NCBI GenBank assembly: GCA_021613375.1
Contig: CM038716.1
Location: forward strand, 5,162,684-5,226,683
Direction: 5' to 3'
From: Megaleporinus macrocephalus
Taxonomy: Eukaryota; Chordata; Actinopteri; Characiformes; Anostomidae
Length of the DNA stretch: 64,000 nucleotides
In this document: positions 1-12,005 of the stretch, piece by piece
Numbering within the stretch: the first letter of the stretch is position 1
Layout of the letters: the number at the start of each line of letters is the position of its first letter
The notes under the pieces: model-generated
The model's input: the letters and a program-made list of their open reading frames with translations, nothing else
What the model was told of the DNA's origin: nothing
Database searches by the model: none
Made by a program: the position numbers and the translations under genes

Positions 1-299
1 TTGATTGCATTTGCAATTGAGAGTGCAAAACCTCTTGGAATAATCATTTAAGAGCTGTATTTTGTGTGAGAGATTTGTATACTGTTTTTTTAATCTTCTA
101 TTAAAACTGGTTTGATGATTTGAAACATTTAAATGTGACAGATAAAAATAGAATAAAGGGGAAAATATTTTTTTCACACCACTATAATTATTAAGGCCAC
201 TGCAGATACAGTTAAATGACTTGGTTTGAAAAGATACATTGAATATAGAACAGTGCAGTTAAATGTAATAGTGAGGCTAAAGTTAATTATAAGTCAGAT
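1..299. other. AT-rich unique sequence
   Basis: AT-rich, non-repetitive DNA with no convincing coding or RNA feature. Probably intergenic or intronic. Confidence 0.6.
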
Positions 300-1035
300 T
301 TATGATAATATTGTGATAATAGTGATGAAGGTGATTTTGATAATGATGAAGTGATAATGTTAATGGTGATAGTGATGTAATGATGAGGATGATGATGATG
401 TAATAATGATGGTGATTGTAATGACTGTAAAGCGATGAAAGTGAAAAAGGTGATGCTGGTTATGTTGATGGTGATAGTGATGACTGATGCTGCTGCTAAT
501 AGTGACAGTGATGTCACTATAATGATAGCAATAGTGATAATGTCAGATGTAATGGTGATGACGTTGCTGGTAACGGGAATGTTGGTCATAGTGATGAGAG
601 TGATGATGGTGGTGATAGAAATAAGGGTAATGATGATAATGGTGATATCATGATGTTGAAGTTAATGGTGATAATAATAAAGCTGATGACGATGAGGATG
701 GTGACAGTTATGATATTGATGGTAATGATGGTAATGCTAATAGTGGTGACAGTGACGTTAATAACAATGATGATAATGATGATGATAGTGATAATGTTGA
801 TGTGGTAGTGATGATGGTGATGATGTTGATGTAATGGTGATTTATGATAATGACTGTGATCACAGTGATGGTATTAAATCCAATGACAAATGAAGCCGAT
901 GATGATGATAATGTTGATGGTATTAATAATATAGGTGGTGATGATGATGGTGACAGTGATGATGGTAATGATGATGACGTTGATGATAGTAATGCTGATA
1001 GTGGTGGGAGTGGTGATAATGATGGTAGGAATGTT
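300..1035. repeat. degenerate GAT/GTGAT tandem repeat
   Basis: About 730 bp built from GATGAT, GTGATAAT and related trimers and hexamers, heavily mutated. The open frames across it (methionine/valine- or aspartate-rich) are products of the repeat and not genes. Confidence 0.9.
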
Positions 1036-1076
1036 GAGATGTGTATGTTCTGTTGGCGTTATGCTCCTCACACACC

Positions 1077-1220
1077 TTTCAGGGAAGCGGTTGCCGTGGG
1101 AATGTACAGGTGAGGTCACCGGTAAAGCCAAAATCCTGCAGCTCCTGCACTTGCTGGAGTCTCCGTGACAACTGGGACCAGGACATGGGGTCGTTGCTAT
1201 GGCAACCTCTGGATGGGGAG
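1077..1220 (-). other. unidentified candidate exon or conserved non-coding block
   Basis: A GC-richer, non-repetitive island between repeats. Read on the minus strand it starts after a pyrimidine-rich acceptor ending CCATCCAG and runs to a possible donor (AAAG then GTGTGTGAG). It holds a short open frame containing WSQLSRRLQQVQELQDFGF and ending after FPRQPLP. I do not recognise the peptide. On the plus strand a second exon-like segment (TTTCAG to CAG-GTGAGG) overlaps it, so strand is uncertain. It could be an untranslated exon of a leftward gene (grm5 is the expected neighbour of tyr) or a regulatory block. Confidence 0.25.
1193..1206. promoter_or_regulatory. RFX X-box-like palindrome
   Basis: GTTGCTATGGCAAC is a full two-half-site match to the X-box bound by RFX factors. 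It lies inside the exon-like island at 1.08-1.22 kb. Function is inferred from the motif alone. Confidence 0.45.
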
Positions 1221-1675
1221 GTAAGGTTTGTGATGATCGTCTTCATAACCTTGAAAAACAAACACACACATACACATGCACGTGTATCAGAATTTTAACA
1301 ATCCAATTAAAACTGTAAACTTGGTGAATTTAAATATCTCATTTAACACTTTGTCCAACTGCTGGTTAGAGAAAGCCAAGTCCAAGCCACAAATAGACAA
1401 ACTGGGTATCGACCTAGTATCATCCTCTCAAACTCAGAGCAACAGCAGCAATAAGAACTCCATCAGAGCCTCAGGAAGAAGCACTGAGCTACAATTTTGG
1501 AACAAATTCCTAGCCGTCTAATCAATTATCGATCTATTATTAACAGATTTGAAATCTGATAATTGATCCTTGTTATGAAAATCCCCACTATTACTCTTAA
1601 CTGTGTAAAACAGGCTGATTTCTTATATAACTATGGCTGAATATATATATATGCACAGGAAACGTCAACATCCCT

Positions 1676-1677
<2 letters not shown>
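1221..1677. other. unique sequence, nothing recognised
   Basis: AT-rich DNA with a short CA-rich patch near 1260. No gene, RNA or transposon homology is apparent. Confidence 0.5.

Positions 1678-1743
<66 letters not shown>
1678..1743. repeat. (TA)n microsatellite
   Basis: About 33 uninterrupted TA units. Confidence 0.98.
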
Positions 1744-1745
<2 letters not shown>

Positions 1746-2875
1746 CTTATATAATATAGGCAATTATGTTCCTATTTCATTTAGAAAAGTATCATTCAGA
1801 AACAACAGGTCACCCTGTTACACATTAAATAAAAGAAAATCTGTTGTTACAGCTTATATACAGCTTGGGTGTGTAATAGTAATAGTCCTACGGTAACAGT
1901 GAGCATTATCATCTGTAGTTACAGTGTGCTTAACATGTAACTACACAGTTATTAACATTATAACACAGGGCCAAAATAATAAAGACGCCCTTTTCTGAGG
2001 CAGGGTTGACTTCAGACTGTTGCTGTTCCTCTGAGAGCTCAGAGTGAGAACAGCTCACTGAGTCGCTTCAGCAGCTGAAGCCGATGTGAGAACAGGAAGG
2101 ACGGTGAAGGACAGATCCATCTTCACAGCTTTCCATGTTGAACAGGAGTGAGAAACCAGGCACACAAAAGAGCAAAGAACTGCTGCCTGGAACTGTTCCC
2201 TCGTTTCCACCACCAGAACTTGAAAAGCCCGTTGACCCCATAGCTCTCCAAGTTATTACCAGCTATGGATTATGCGATGCGACACATTTTAATCCTGCCT
2301 TTAAAAACGTTGCATGTAAGTCTACATTTCGTTCTAAACCGCGTCGCCGCAGCATCTCGCCCACTCACAGCTGTTTCTGCCATTTCTTCAAATGGTTTGC
2401 GCTGCGTGCGAAGCACTGTGGGTGCATTTCTCAACCGCATCCGAAGCAAACACGAGAGCTTGCAGTGACGTAGCGGCGGAGATAAACAGCCGCCCTCGAC
2501 TGCCTCTGCGACTCTCGGGTTGTCAGTTGCAGGATGGAGGACTGCGGTCACTCCAGTTTTAACATCGTATGGTGGCTGGTGGCCTGGAGAGGTGGGTCTG
2601 GAACTCGAACAACACCACTGACTAGGTGTACTTGGTTGTGCCCTTGGGCGAGGCACTGCCTCAGGCGGCTCTGCTCTGCTGGCGACACTGTGCTGCTGCC
2701 AGGCTGAGCAGCAAAACGACAAATTTCCCTTGTAGGACCGATTCATTGCATAACAGACATGAATTTTGGAGAAAATATATAATTTTACACTCTATGTTTA
2801 ACTTTTAGCAGCTGATATGAAAATCTACAGCTTTAAGTTATTCCATCTATCTATCTGCTCTGTTATGATTCAGTA
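1744..2875. other. unique sequence with a CpG-richer patch
   Basis: No gene recognised. About 2330-2560 is richer in CG dinucleotides and contains GTGACGTAGC, a CRE-like half-site. The end, about 2625-2740 (CCCTTGGGCGAGGCACT, then AATTTCCCTTGTAGGA), resembles the tails of interspersed fish repeats, so part of this stretch may be an old transposable element. The minus-strand frame of 158 codons at 2270-2746 has no recognisable domain. Confidence 0.4.
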
Positions 2876-2879
2876 TATC

Positions 2880-3160
2880 CTTTATTTCTCTCTCTCCAGC
2901 CCTTTATTCCCCCATCTTGTTTTGTGTCTCTCTTACTCTGTTCCTTCTCTCTATCACTCTCTCTCTCTGTCTCATTATATTCTTACACACTCTTTCTCTT
3001 TCATTCTATTCCTACACACTCTCTCTTGTTCTATTCCTTCATTCTTTTTTATTCTATTTATCTTTCTCTTGCACTCTCCTGTTGTGTTCCCTCTCTCTCA
3101 CTTCTCTCACCATGTCTCTCTCTCTCTTATCTCTCTCTCTTTTTTCTCTCCCTCTCTTGC
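2880..3160. repeat. CT-rich low-complexity tract
   Basis: Imperfect CTCTCT/TTCT pyrimidine tract. Leucine/serine-rich frames here are artefacts. Confidence 0.9.
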
Positions 3161-3175
3161 TATACATACATATAT

Positions 3176-3440
<265 letters not shown>

Positions 3441-3855
3441 GAGAGCTTTTTCATTATTGTCAATCTCAGACTCGGCAGCAAGTCTCATTTCTCATTCTCC
3501 CGTCTGTGTTAGTGTTTACCCGCTGCCGAGGGTCAGCTGGTCATCAGAAACAGCCATTCACTCTCCATTCAGAGCATGTTTCCATTCAGAAAAACATTCC
3601 ACTCGTGCAGCTCTGCTCCGGCTGCGGCAGGCAGAGAGACCATCACTGAATCGAAGACTGAAGTGTGTTTCATTTGGCTTATTTAGCCCTAAATGATTTA
3701 AGAGAAGAGTCTGCAGGTCTGGACCTCAACCAGACGCTTACTCTCCGCTCACAATCAGATTCAATTATTTATTGCTTTCTGACTGGCCTCGGTCAGACAA
3801 TTACAGAGCTGTAAGTGATCACCTGCTGCAGCTGTACAGCTCATATCTACTCTAC

Positions 3856-3895
<40 letters not shown>

Positions 3896-4014
3896 AGCCA
3901 TAGAGACACCTTCTGTCTCATGAACATCAAACAGTTCAGTCCACAACTCAGGCTTGTCAGCTGTTTAATATACATAACAGTAACTGCGGTCTACACTGTT
4001 TATATTTCAGTTGT
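3441..4014. other. unique sequence with a short (GA)n
   Basis: No gene seen. A (GA)n of about 17 units lies at 3858-3892. Confidence 0.5.
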
Positions 4015-5095
4015 ACAATCTGATTGGTTGTTCTGATTCTAAAGTCTGTTTGGCTATCCTGGTTAAAAATTTTGATTGGTCATTTTAGTTCTAACATCTA
4101 ATTGGTCATTCTGCGTCTAATATCTGATTGGTTATCCGTGTTATGTTGTGTTTCAAATTCCTCATTTGTTATTCTGCTTCAACAATTTGATTAGTTGTTC
4201 TGGTTCTTATGTCCGATTGGGCAGTCTGGTTTTTAATGTCTGATTGGTCATTCTGGTTCAAAATCTAATTGGATTGGTGTTGGTTCTAATGTCTAATTAG
4301 CTATTCTTGTTCTAAAGTCTGATTGTCTGTGTTGGTTCTAATGTCTAATTAGCTATTCTTGTTCTAAAATCTGATTGGCTGCGTTGGTTCTAATTTCTAA
4401 TTGGTTATTCTTGTTCTAAATTCTGATTGACTGTGTTGGTTCTAACGTCTGATTACTTCTATTCTAGTTCTAAAATCTAATTTACTGTTCTGGTTCTAAA
4501 ATCTGATAAATTGTTCCAGTTTTAAAATTTTGATTGGTTGTTCTCGTTCTGAAATCTGATTCCTCTAACATGTAAATGATTTCTCCAGTATAATTTCTGT
4601 ATTCAGGGTATTATAAAATCAGTACTATTTACATTTACTGAATCATTTCCTTAAAAAAATTAAAAATGGGGTCAAATGTAAAAGACGGAATGTGAGCTCA
4701 GAGACTTCAGCCCCTTTTGGAAAAGTGTAAAAATGTCAAAAATCTAATTGGATTGTTGATGGTTCTAATGTATAATTAGCTATTCTTGTTCTAAAATCTG
4801 ATTGGCTGTGTTGGTTCTAACATCTGATTACTTCTATTCTAGTTATAAAATCTGATTTACTGTTCTGGTTCTAAAACCTGACTGATTGTTCCAGTGTTAA
4901 AAAAATTATTGGATGTTTCAGGTTCTGAAATCTGATTCCTCTAACATGTAAATGATTCCTCCAGTATAATTTTAAAATCAGTACTACTTACATTTACTTA
5001 ATCATTTCCTTAAAAAAATAAAATATGGGGTCAAATGTAAAAAACGGAATGTGAGCTCAGAGATTTCAGCCCCTTTCAGAGGAGACATTACTGTG
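4015..5095. repeat. ATTGG-rich 26-27-bp minisatellite, partly duplicated
   Basis: Degenerate units of the form TCTGATTGGTTATTCT plus GGTTCTAAA run from about 4015 to 4560. A larger block is then repeated: about 4262-4735 (ATTGG units plus a non-ATTGG tail with ACATGTAAATGATT and GAATGTGAGCTCAGAGA) recurs at 4738-5085 with roughly 90% identity by eye and internal deletions. Many units carry CTGATTGG, the reverse complement of an NF-Y CCAAT box. Confidence 0.85.
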
Positions 5096-5171
5096 GAATA
5101 AAAAGCTACTGTCTGTTAACACATGGTCGTAGTTCAGATCCCTCTACAGCACCACACAGAGGCCTTACTGA

Positions 5172-5354
5172 TAGGGTTGGGCGATATGGCCCTACACTAA
5201 TATCACGATATTTCATGGTATTTTTGGGATAACAATACTCTTGGCGATATGACAAAACATTGAATTAAAAAAAAATATTTCAAGAATACACTATTGCAAC
5301 AAAATGAAAATGTTATTTTATTATTGCCTACAATATGATATGGCACACCCCTAA
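5172..5354. mobile_element. short inverted-repeat MITE (GGGCGATATGG type)
   Basis: The left end TAGGGTTGGGCGATATGG is mirrored by the right end (ATATGGCACACCCCTA), giving terminal inverted repeats of about 18-20 bp around a 140-bp AT-rich core. Similar gcgatat repeats are common in fish genomes, and the ends resemble hAT non-autonomous elements. Confidence 0.55.
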
Positions 5355-5592
5355 CTGAGATATTAAAAAATACAAGAATTTTCATCAGATTGTAAAAGAA
5401 GTCAATGATCCAGAATGTCACAATACTAAATAATCCACTCCAAATATCTCCATATATCCAGGACTGAAGTAAAATGAATGATACTGGACAGATAAAAACT
5501 GTCTCTAGTAGATATATAATGGGGAAATGAGAAAAGTGTGAATTTTTCTTTTGCTAAAAACAGTAACAAAGTAGTATCCTGATGTGATAATT

Positions 5593-5692
5593 AGGGATGG
5601 GTGCTATGGCTCGATATTTAAGGGTATAATATCGTTCACGATATTAAAAAATGTTGGCCATACTGTTGTGTACGATACGGCACATCCCTACT
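5593..5692. mobile_element. second short MITE, related ends
   Basis: TAGGGATGGGTGCTATGG at the left and ATACGGCACATCCCTA at the right form an inverted repeat around a core of about 60 bp containing two ATATCG/CGATAT motifs. The ends are related to the element at 5172-5354. Confidence 0.55.
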
Positions 5693-5892
5693 TACTGAGC
5701 ACCTGCAGCATTTACGGTTGCAAAACAACATGCTAATCCTCAGAGGTATGATTAAACCACAATCACTCCGTCACCACACTGAGGTCACCTTAATGTCTAT
5801 CCATCGATCTTTGCTCCATTAATTTCTTTGTCATTTCTCTCTCACCTTTCATTCATCCTGCCATCTGTCTTTCTCTATTTCTTCTCTCTACC

Positions 5893-6080
5893 TACATAGA
5901 TACATACATAGATACATAGATACATACATACACACATACATACATACATACATACATACATGCATACATACATGCACACATACAAACATACATACATACA
6001 TACATATATACATGTATACATACATACACACATACAAACATACATACATACATACATACATACACACATACATATATACA
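5893..6080. repeat. (CATA)n/(TACA)n tetranucleotide repeat
   Basis: Interrupted tetranucleotide microsatellite. Tyrosine/cysteine- and valine-rich frames through it are artefacts. Confidence 0.95.
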
Positions 6081-6310
6081 TATCGTTGCTGTCCAATGAA
6101 AATCAGGTGTCTCCAAACTGGTAACTTTGAGAGGCCAAAAACTGTCTTCACTTTCAATGGAAGTCAGTGGAACCAGAATTTTTTCCAAGCCATTTTGGAG
6201 CATTTCTATTGGTCCATACATCATGAAATTGTCCCACAATGTAAACAGCAGCTGCTGCATTTAATTGGTGTTGAAAAATAGAAATCGATATTGTCACTGT
6301 CAATGGTATT
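6081..6310. mobile_element. MITE family A, nearly complete
   Basis: Runs from CGTTGCTGTCCAATGAAAAT through GTCAGTGGAACCAGAA, CATTTTGGAGCATTTCTATT and ACAGCAGCTGCTGCATTTAA to a degenerate right end. It abuts the tetranucleotide repeat on its left. A further piece of the core (TATTGGTTCATTTATCATGA) recurs at about 6340. Confidence 0.75.
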
Positions 6311-6945
6311 CTTTAATTCTAATGTAAGAAGAGCATTTTTATTGGTTCATTTATCATGAATTTTTTACATAAAGTGATCATGAAATGCATATATACAGTA
6401 TATGTAGATACATATGTGTGTGTGTATTCTTTTTCTCTCTCTGTCTCTATTCCTTCTCTCCTTCTCTCTCTATGTGTCTCTGTCTATGTTTCTCTCTCAG
6501 TGATGGTGATGTATGTGTTCAGTGGTGGAGGACTCTATTGATCAGGCTGTATAAATTCTCCTCTTTTAGCTGAACGGCAATTCGCCACTCAGACGCCAAA
6601 CCACAGATTGGACGCGCCGCTCGTTAAAGTGTTTTATATTCTTTCCATTAGAGGAAGTATGTGTGTGTGTGCCTGTGTGTGTGTTGTCTCTCTGTAATAA
6701 ATGCGAGACAAGAGCAGAATAGGAATCAAACACAAAACAGACCGTCCACTGTGTCATGCTCTAATAAAGTGACCCAGCAAAAATATTAAATGACTGCCAC
6801 ACAGATCAGGGATCACGACTGATAATCCCTTCCTCCAAAAGCAGCATCACCACCCCAGCATTCCTCCGTTAACAGGAAGCCAACGAGAGAGATCAGACAC
6901 GAACGACCTTGCGATAGGTCAGCAGTGCTGTGACAGGAAATCTTA
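6311..6945. other. unique sequence with short GT/CT tracts
   Basis: No gene recognised. Small (TG)n and (TCTC)n tracts lie at about 6415-6500 and 6660-6685. Confidence 0.5.
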
Positions 6946-8690
6946 ACTAGAGCTGCTCACAAAGCTCAAAACATTAACAAAGACTGTTCATCAATCTCAA
7001 AACAATCACTAGAGCTGTTCACAGAGCTTAATACATTAACAAAGACTGTTCATCATTCTCAAAACAATCACCAGAGCTGTTTGCAAAGCTCAAAACATTA
7101 ACAAAGACTGTTCATCATTCTCAAAACAATCACCAGAGCTGTTCACAGAGCTTAATACATTAACAAAGACTGTTCATCATTCTCAAAACAATCACCAGAG
7201 CTGTTTGCAAAGCTCAAAACATTAACAAAGACTGTTCATCATTCTCAAAACAATCACCAGAGCTGTTCACAGAGCTTAATACATTAACAAAGACTGTTCA
7301 TCATTCTCAAAACAATCACCAGAGCTGTTTGCAAAGCTCAAAACATTAACAAAGACTGTTCATCATTCTCAAAACAATCACCAGAGCTGTTCACAGAGCT
7401 TAATACATTAACAAAGACTGTTCATCATTCTCAAAACAATCACCAGAGCTGTTCACAAAGCTCAAAAGATTAACAAAGACTGTTCATCATTCTTATAACA
7501 ATCATCAGAGCTCTTCACAAAGCTCAATACATTAATAAAGACTGTTCATCATTCTCAAAACAATCACCAGAGCTGTTCACAAAGCTCAAAAGATTAACAA
7601 AGACTGTTCATCATTCTTATAACAATCATCAGAGCTCTTCACAAAGCTCAATACATTAATAAAGACTGTTCATCATTCTCGAAACAATAATCAGAGCTGT
7701 TCACAAAGCTCAATGCATTAATAAAGACTGTTCATCATTCTCAAAACAATCACCAGAGCTGTTCGCAAAGCTCAATACATTAACAAAGACTGTTCATCAT
7801 TCTCAAAACGATCATCAGAGCTGTTCACAAAGCTCAATACATTAACAAAGACTGTTCGTCATTCTTAAAACAATCATTAGAGCTGTTTACAAAGCTCAAT
7901 GCATTGATAAAGACTGTTCATCATTCTCAAAACGATCATCAGAGCTGTTCACAAAGCTCAATACATTAACAAAGACTGTTCATCATTCTTAAAACAATCA
8001 TCAGGGCTGTTCACAAAGCTTAAAACATCAATACTGTTCATCATTCTCAAAACAATTACCAGAGCTGTTTCCAAAGCTCAATGCATTAATAAAGACTGTT
8101 CATCATTCTCAAAACAATCATCAGAGCTGTTCACAAAGCTCAATACATCAGTACTGTTCATCATTTTCGAAAAAATCACCAGAGCTGTTCACAAAGCTCA
8201 ATACATCAGTACTGTTCATCATTCTCAAAACAATCACCAGAGCTGTTCATAAAGCTTAATACAGCAATAGACTGTTCATCATTCTCAAAACAGTCACCAG
8301 AGCTGTTCACAAAGCTCAAAAGATTAACAAAAAGCATTCATCATTCTCAAAATAATCACCAGAGCTCTTCATAAAGCTCAATACATTAACAAAGACTGTT
8401 CATCATTCTCAAAACAATCATCAGAGCTGTTCACAAAGCTCAATACATTAATAGAGACTGATGCAATAACTAGAGCTGTTCATAAAGCTTAATACATTAA
8501 CAAAGACTATTCATCATTCTCGAAACCACAACCGCAGCTGTACACAGAGCTCAATACTTTAACAACGACTGTTCATCATTCTCAAAACAATCACCAGAGC
8601 TGTTCACAGAGCTTAATACATTAACAAAGACTGTTCATCATTCTCAAAACAATCACCAGAGCTGTTTATGAAGCTCAAAACATCAATAAA
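6946..8690. repeat. 62-bp tandem array (dimer of a 31-bp unit)
   Basis: About 28 copies of a 62-bp unit containing AGAGCTGTTCACAAAGCT, ACATTAACAAAGACTG and TTCATCATTCTCAAAACA. From about 6990 to 7440 two variants alternate strictly (TTCACAGAGCTTAATA versus TTTGCAAAGCTCAAAA), giving a 124-bp higher-order unit. Each 62-mer splits into two 31-bp halves, both carrying CTGTTCA at offset 4. Confidence 0.93.
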
Positions 8691-11000
8691 AAATGTTTGT
8701 CACTCTCAAATCAATAAATCAAACTCTTTAAGAAGCACAATATATTAAGAGTTGTTCACAGTGCTAAAACATTATGCACTTATTCATGGTACAAACTGCT
8801 CAATTTGAAGCTGTTCATGGTGCTGAAAACATGAACGAAAGCTGTTCAGTATGCTGAATGCTGAAGACGTAAATGAGAGCAGTTGAGAATACTGAAAAGG
8901 TGAATGAGAGCTGTTGATGACCCGGACAATATTAACAAGAGCTGTTCAGTATACGGGGAAAAAATGTTAATAAGAGCCATACATGATGATAAGAGCTTTA
9001 AGGAGAGGTGTTCAGGATGCTGTAAATGTTCAGGATCTGTTCAGCACATTGTAAATATTAACGGGATCTGTTCAGGATGCTGTAAATGTTTACAGGATCT
9101 GTTCAGGACATTGTAAATATTAACGGGATCTGTTCAGGACGCTGTAAACATTAACAGGATCTGTTCAGGATGCTGTAAATGTTTACAGGATCTGTTCAGG
9201 ACATTGTAAATATTAACAGGATCTGTTCAGGATGCTGTGAACATTAACAGGATCTGTTCAGGATGCTGTAAATGTTTACAGGATCTGTTCAGGACATTGT
9301 AAATATTAACGGGATCTGTTCAGGATGCTGTAAATGTTTACAGGATCTGTTCAGGACATTGTAAATATTAACGGGATCTGTTCAGGATGCTGTAAATATT
9401 AACAGAATCTGTTCAGGATGCTGTAAATGTTTACAGGATCTGTTTAGGATCCTGGAAACATTAACAGGATCTGTTCTGGATGCTGTAAAAACTAAACAGA
9501 TCTGTTCAGGACAATGTAAATGTTAATGTAATCTGTTCAAGATGCTGTAAACGGTAATGGGATCTGTTCAGGATGTTGTCAACTTTAACAGTGTCTGTTC
9601 GTATAAGTTAACGGGATCTGGTCAGGACGTTGTATATGTTAACGGGATCTGGTCAGGATGTTGTAAATATTAATGGGATATGTTCAGGATACTGTAAACG
9701 GTACTGAGATCTATCCTGGATGTTGTAAACTTTATCAGGGTCTCTTCAGAGTGTCGCAAATGTTAATGGGATCTGTTCGGGATGCTGTAAATGTTAATGG
9801 GATTTGCCCAGGATATTTCTGTAAACTTTAATGGAGTCTGTTCAAGACATTGTAAATGCTAATTGGATCTGTTCAGGATGTTATAAAGGTTAATGGGATC
9901 TGTTCAGGATGTTATAAATGTTAATGGAGTCTGTTCAGGACATTGTAAATGTTAATGGGATCTGTTCAGGATGTTATAAATGTAAATTGGATCTGTTCAG
10001 GATGTTATAAATGTAAATTGGATCTGTTCAGGATGTTATAAAGGTTAACGGGATCTGTTCAGGATGTTATAAAGGTTAATGGGATCTGTTCAGGATGTTA
10101 TAAATGTTAATGGAGTCTGTTCAGGACATTGTAAATGTTAATGGGATCTGTTCAGGATGTTATAAATGTTAATGGGATTTGTTCAGGATGTTATAAAGGT
10201 TAATGGGATCTGTTCAGGATGTTATAAATGTTAATGGAGTCTGTTCAGGACATTGTAAATGTTAATGGGATCTGTTCAGGATGTTATAAAGGTTAATGGA
10301 GTCTGTTCAGGACATTGTAAATGTTAATGGGATCTGTTCAGGATGTTATAAATGTAAATGGGATCTGTTCAGGATGTTATAAAGGTTAATGGGATCTGTT
10401 CAGGATGTTATAAAGGTTAATGGGATCTGTTCAGGATGTTATAAATGTAAATTGGATCTGTTCAGGATGTTATAAAGGTTAATGGGATCTGTTCAGGATG
10501 TTATAAATGTTCATGGAATCTGTTCAGGATGTTAAAAATGTAAATGGGATCTGTTCAGGATGTTATAAATGCTAACAGGATCTGTTCAGGATGTTATAAA
10601 TGTTAATGGGATCTCTTCAGGGTGCTGTAAACGTTAACAGGATCTGTTCAGGGCATTGTGAATCTTAATGGACTCTGTCCAGAATGCTGTAAGCTTTAAC
10701 AGAATCTTTTTAGGAAATTGTGAATATTTATGGGATCTGTTCAGGATACTGCTACCAGGATCTGTTTATGGCGCTGAAAACCATAACAGGATCTGCTTGT
10801 AATACCGAAAAAGTTAACGAATGCTGCTTTTGATAATTCAAACTTCAAGAAGAGTTGTTCATTACACAGAAAATGTTAATAAGCATGCTGGATACCTTAA
10901 CAGGATCTGTTCAGGATGCTGAAAATGTCAACAGGATCTGTTCAGTGTCCTGTAAACATTTATGGGACACTGTTAATGTTACTGGGATCTAGCTCATCGG
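8691..11000. repeat. 31-bp tandem array
   Basis: About 65-70 copies of a 31-bp unit of the form GATCTGTTCAGGATG plus YTGTAAATGTTAACG. Variant blocks (TGCTGTAAACATTAACAG, then TGTTATAAATGTTAATGG) are locally homogenised. The first 300 bp and last 250 bp are decayed units grading into the neighbouring 62-bp array and into unique DNA. Confidence 0.93.
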
Positions 11001-11319
11001 AAGATGCTCGGGATACTGAAAATGTTAACCCTAGGTAAAAATGTTCAACATCGTTTACAGCAGCTGAAGATGCTGGAGCTGTTCGTGGTGCTGAAAACGC
11101 TGTGCATCACTGCTCGTGAAGGTTCGAGATGTTGAAGGTGTTCAAGGGTTTTAAAGGTTACAGAGCTGCACATGGTGAAGAGCTCATGGTGCAGACCGTC
11201 CTTACTTCATGAACGCTAATCAGAGGTTCGGGCTCGCGGGGTTGAAGAACACACCATCCCTCTGCACGCGCCACTGTTTTCTTCCTCGCCACACTGCGGT
11301 GCCCAAAAGGACAAGTTCT

Positions 11320-11362
<43 letters not shown>

Positions 11363-11624
11363 ATCTATCTATTTCTCTCTCTCTCTCAGACATACGCACG
11401 TCTTCTCTGATTCTGGTCTCGAGAGCGATGTGTTTTATTCTTCACGAATAGACGACCGGTCATTAGAAGATCAAAGAGAAAACGGTCACACGCGCACCCG
11501 CGCGCGCGCTGTTACGTCCATCACAGACTGAGCGCGTGTTCACCGAGGAGTCACCTACATGCGCCAAAAAAACGCGCGAGCTCAGAGAGCTGACAGGTCG
11601 CCCCGTGCCGCGAATATCTCTTAC
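11001..11624. other. decayed repeat, (CT)n and CpG-rich DNA
   Basis: About 11001-11190 has scattered GAGCTGTTC remnants. A (CT)n tract lies at 11322-11387. From about 11400 the sequence is rich in CG (CGCGCACCCGCGCGCGCG near 11492), like a CpG-island edge. No coding sequence recognised. Confidence 0.5.
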
Positions 11625-11715
11625 CTGCGCGCGCTGTTCTTCATCCTCCTCCTCCTCGTCGTCGTCTTCCTCCCGTGTGTTTCTGCAATTTGCTCGCGCT
11701 GGAGCCGATCGCTTT
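11625..11715 (-). other. candidate 5' untranslated exon (minus strand)
   Basis: On the minus strand, CpG-rich sequence ends AGCGCGCGCAG followed by GTAAGAG, a near-ideal splice donor with the cut after 11625. The upstream part is GAGGAGGAGGATGAAG-like, with one short ATG. The expected neighbour is grm5, head-to-head with tyr. No grm5 protein sequence is visible, so the assignment is only positional. Confidence 0.35.
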
Positions 11716-11722
11716 CTTTCAC

Positions 11723-11761
<39 letters not shown>

Positions 11762-12005
11762 AGCGCGCGCGCAGACTGTGGCGATGCGCGCTCACACGCT
11801 CGCACTCTCACACTCACACCCCCTCCCCTCCTGTCACGCACCTGCACGCGCGGAGAAAGGGAGGTTCGAGACGCGCGCGAGACGGAAAGAGAGAGAGAGA
11901 AGCTATCAGTTTGTGTTAAATAGAGGCGACAATGCAGAAACGTGTTCGGGTCTATAGGGAAGCTGCCCCCTTTTGGACGAACATGGGATTTCAACCTCAT
12001 TAGCA
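11716..12005. other. CpG-rich DNA with (CT)n/(CA)n
   Basis: A (TC)n-(AC)n compound tract at about 11724-11762 is followed by CG-rich DNA to about 11890. Promoter-like base composition, but no TATA box or coding sequence found. Confidence 0.45.

Noticed and set aside
2270..2746. 158-codon minus-strand frame
   Set aside because: No recognisable domain. The end of the region resembles interspersed repeat tails, and there is no splice or promoter support.
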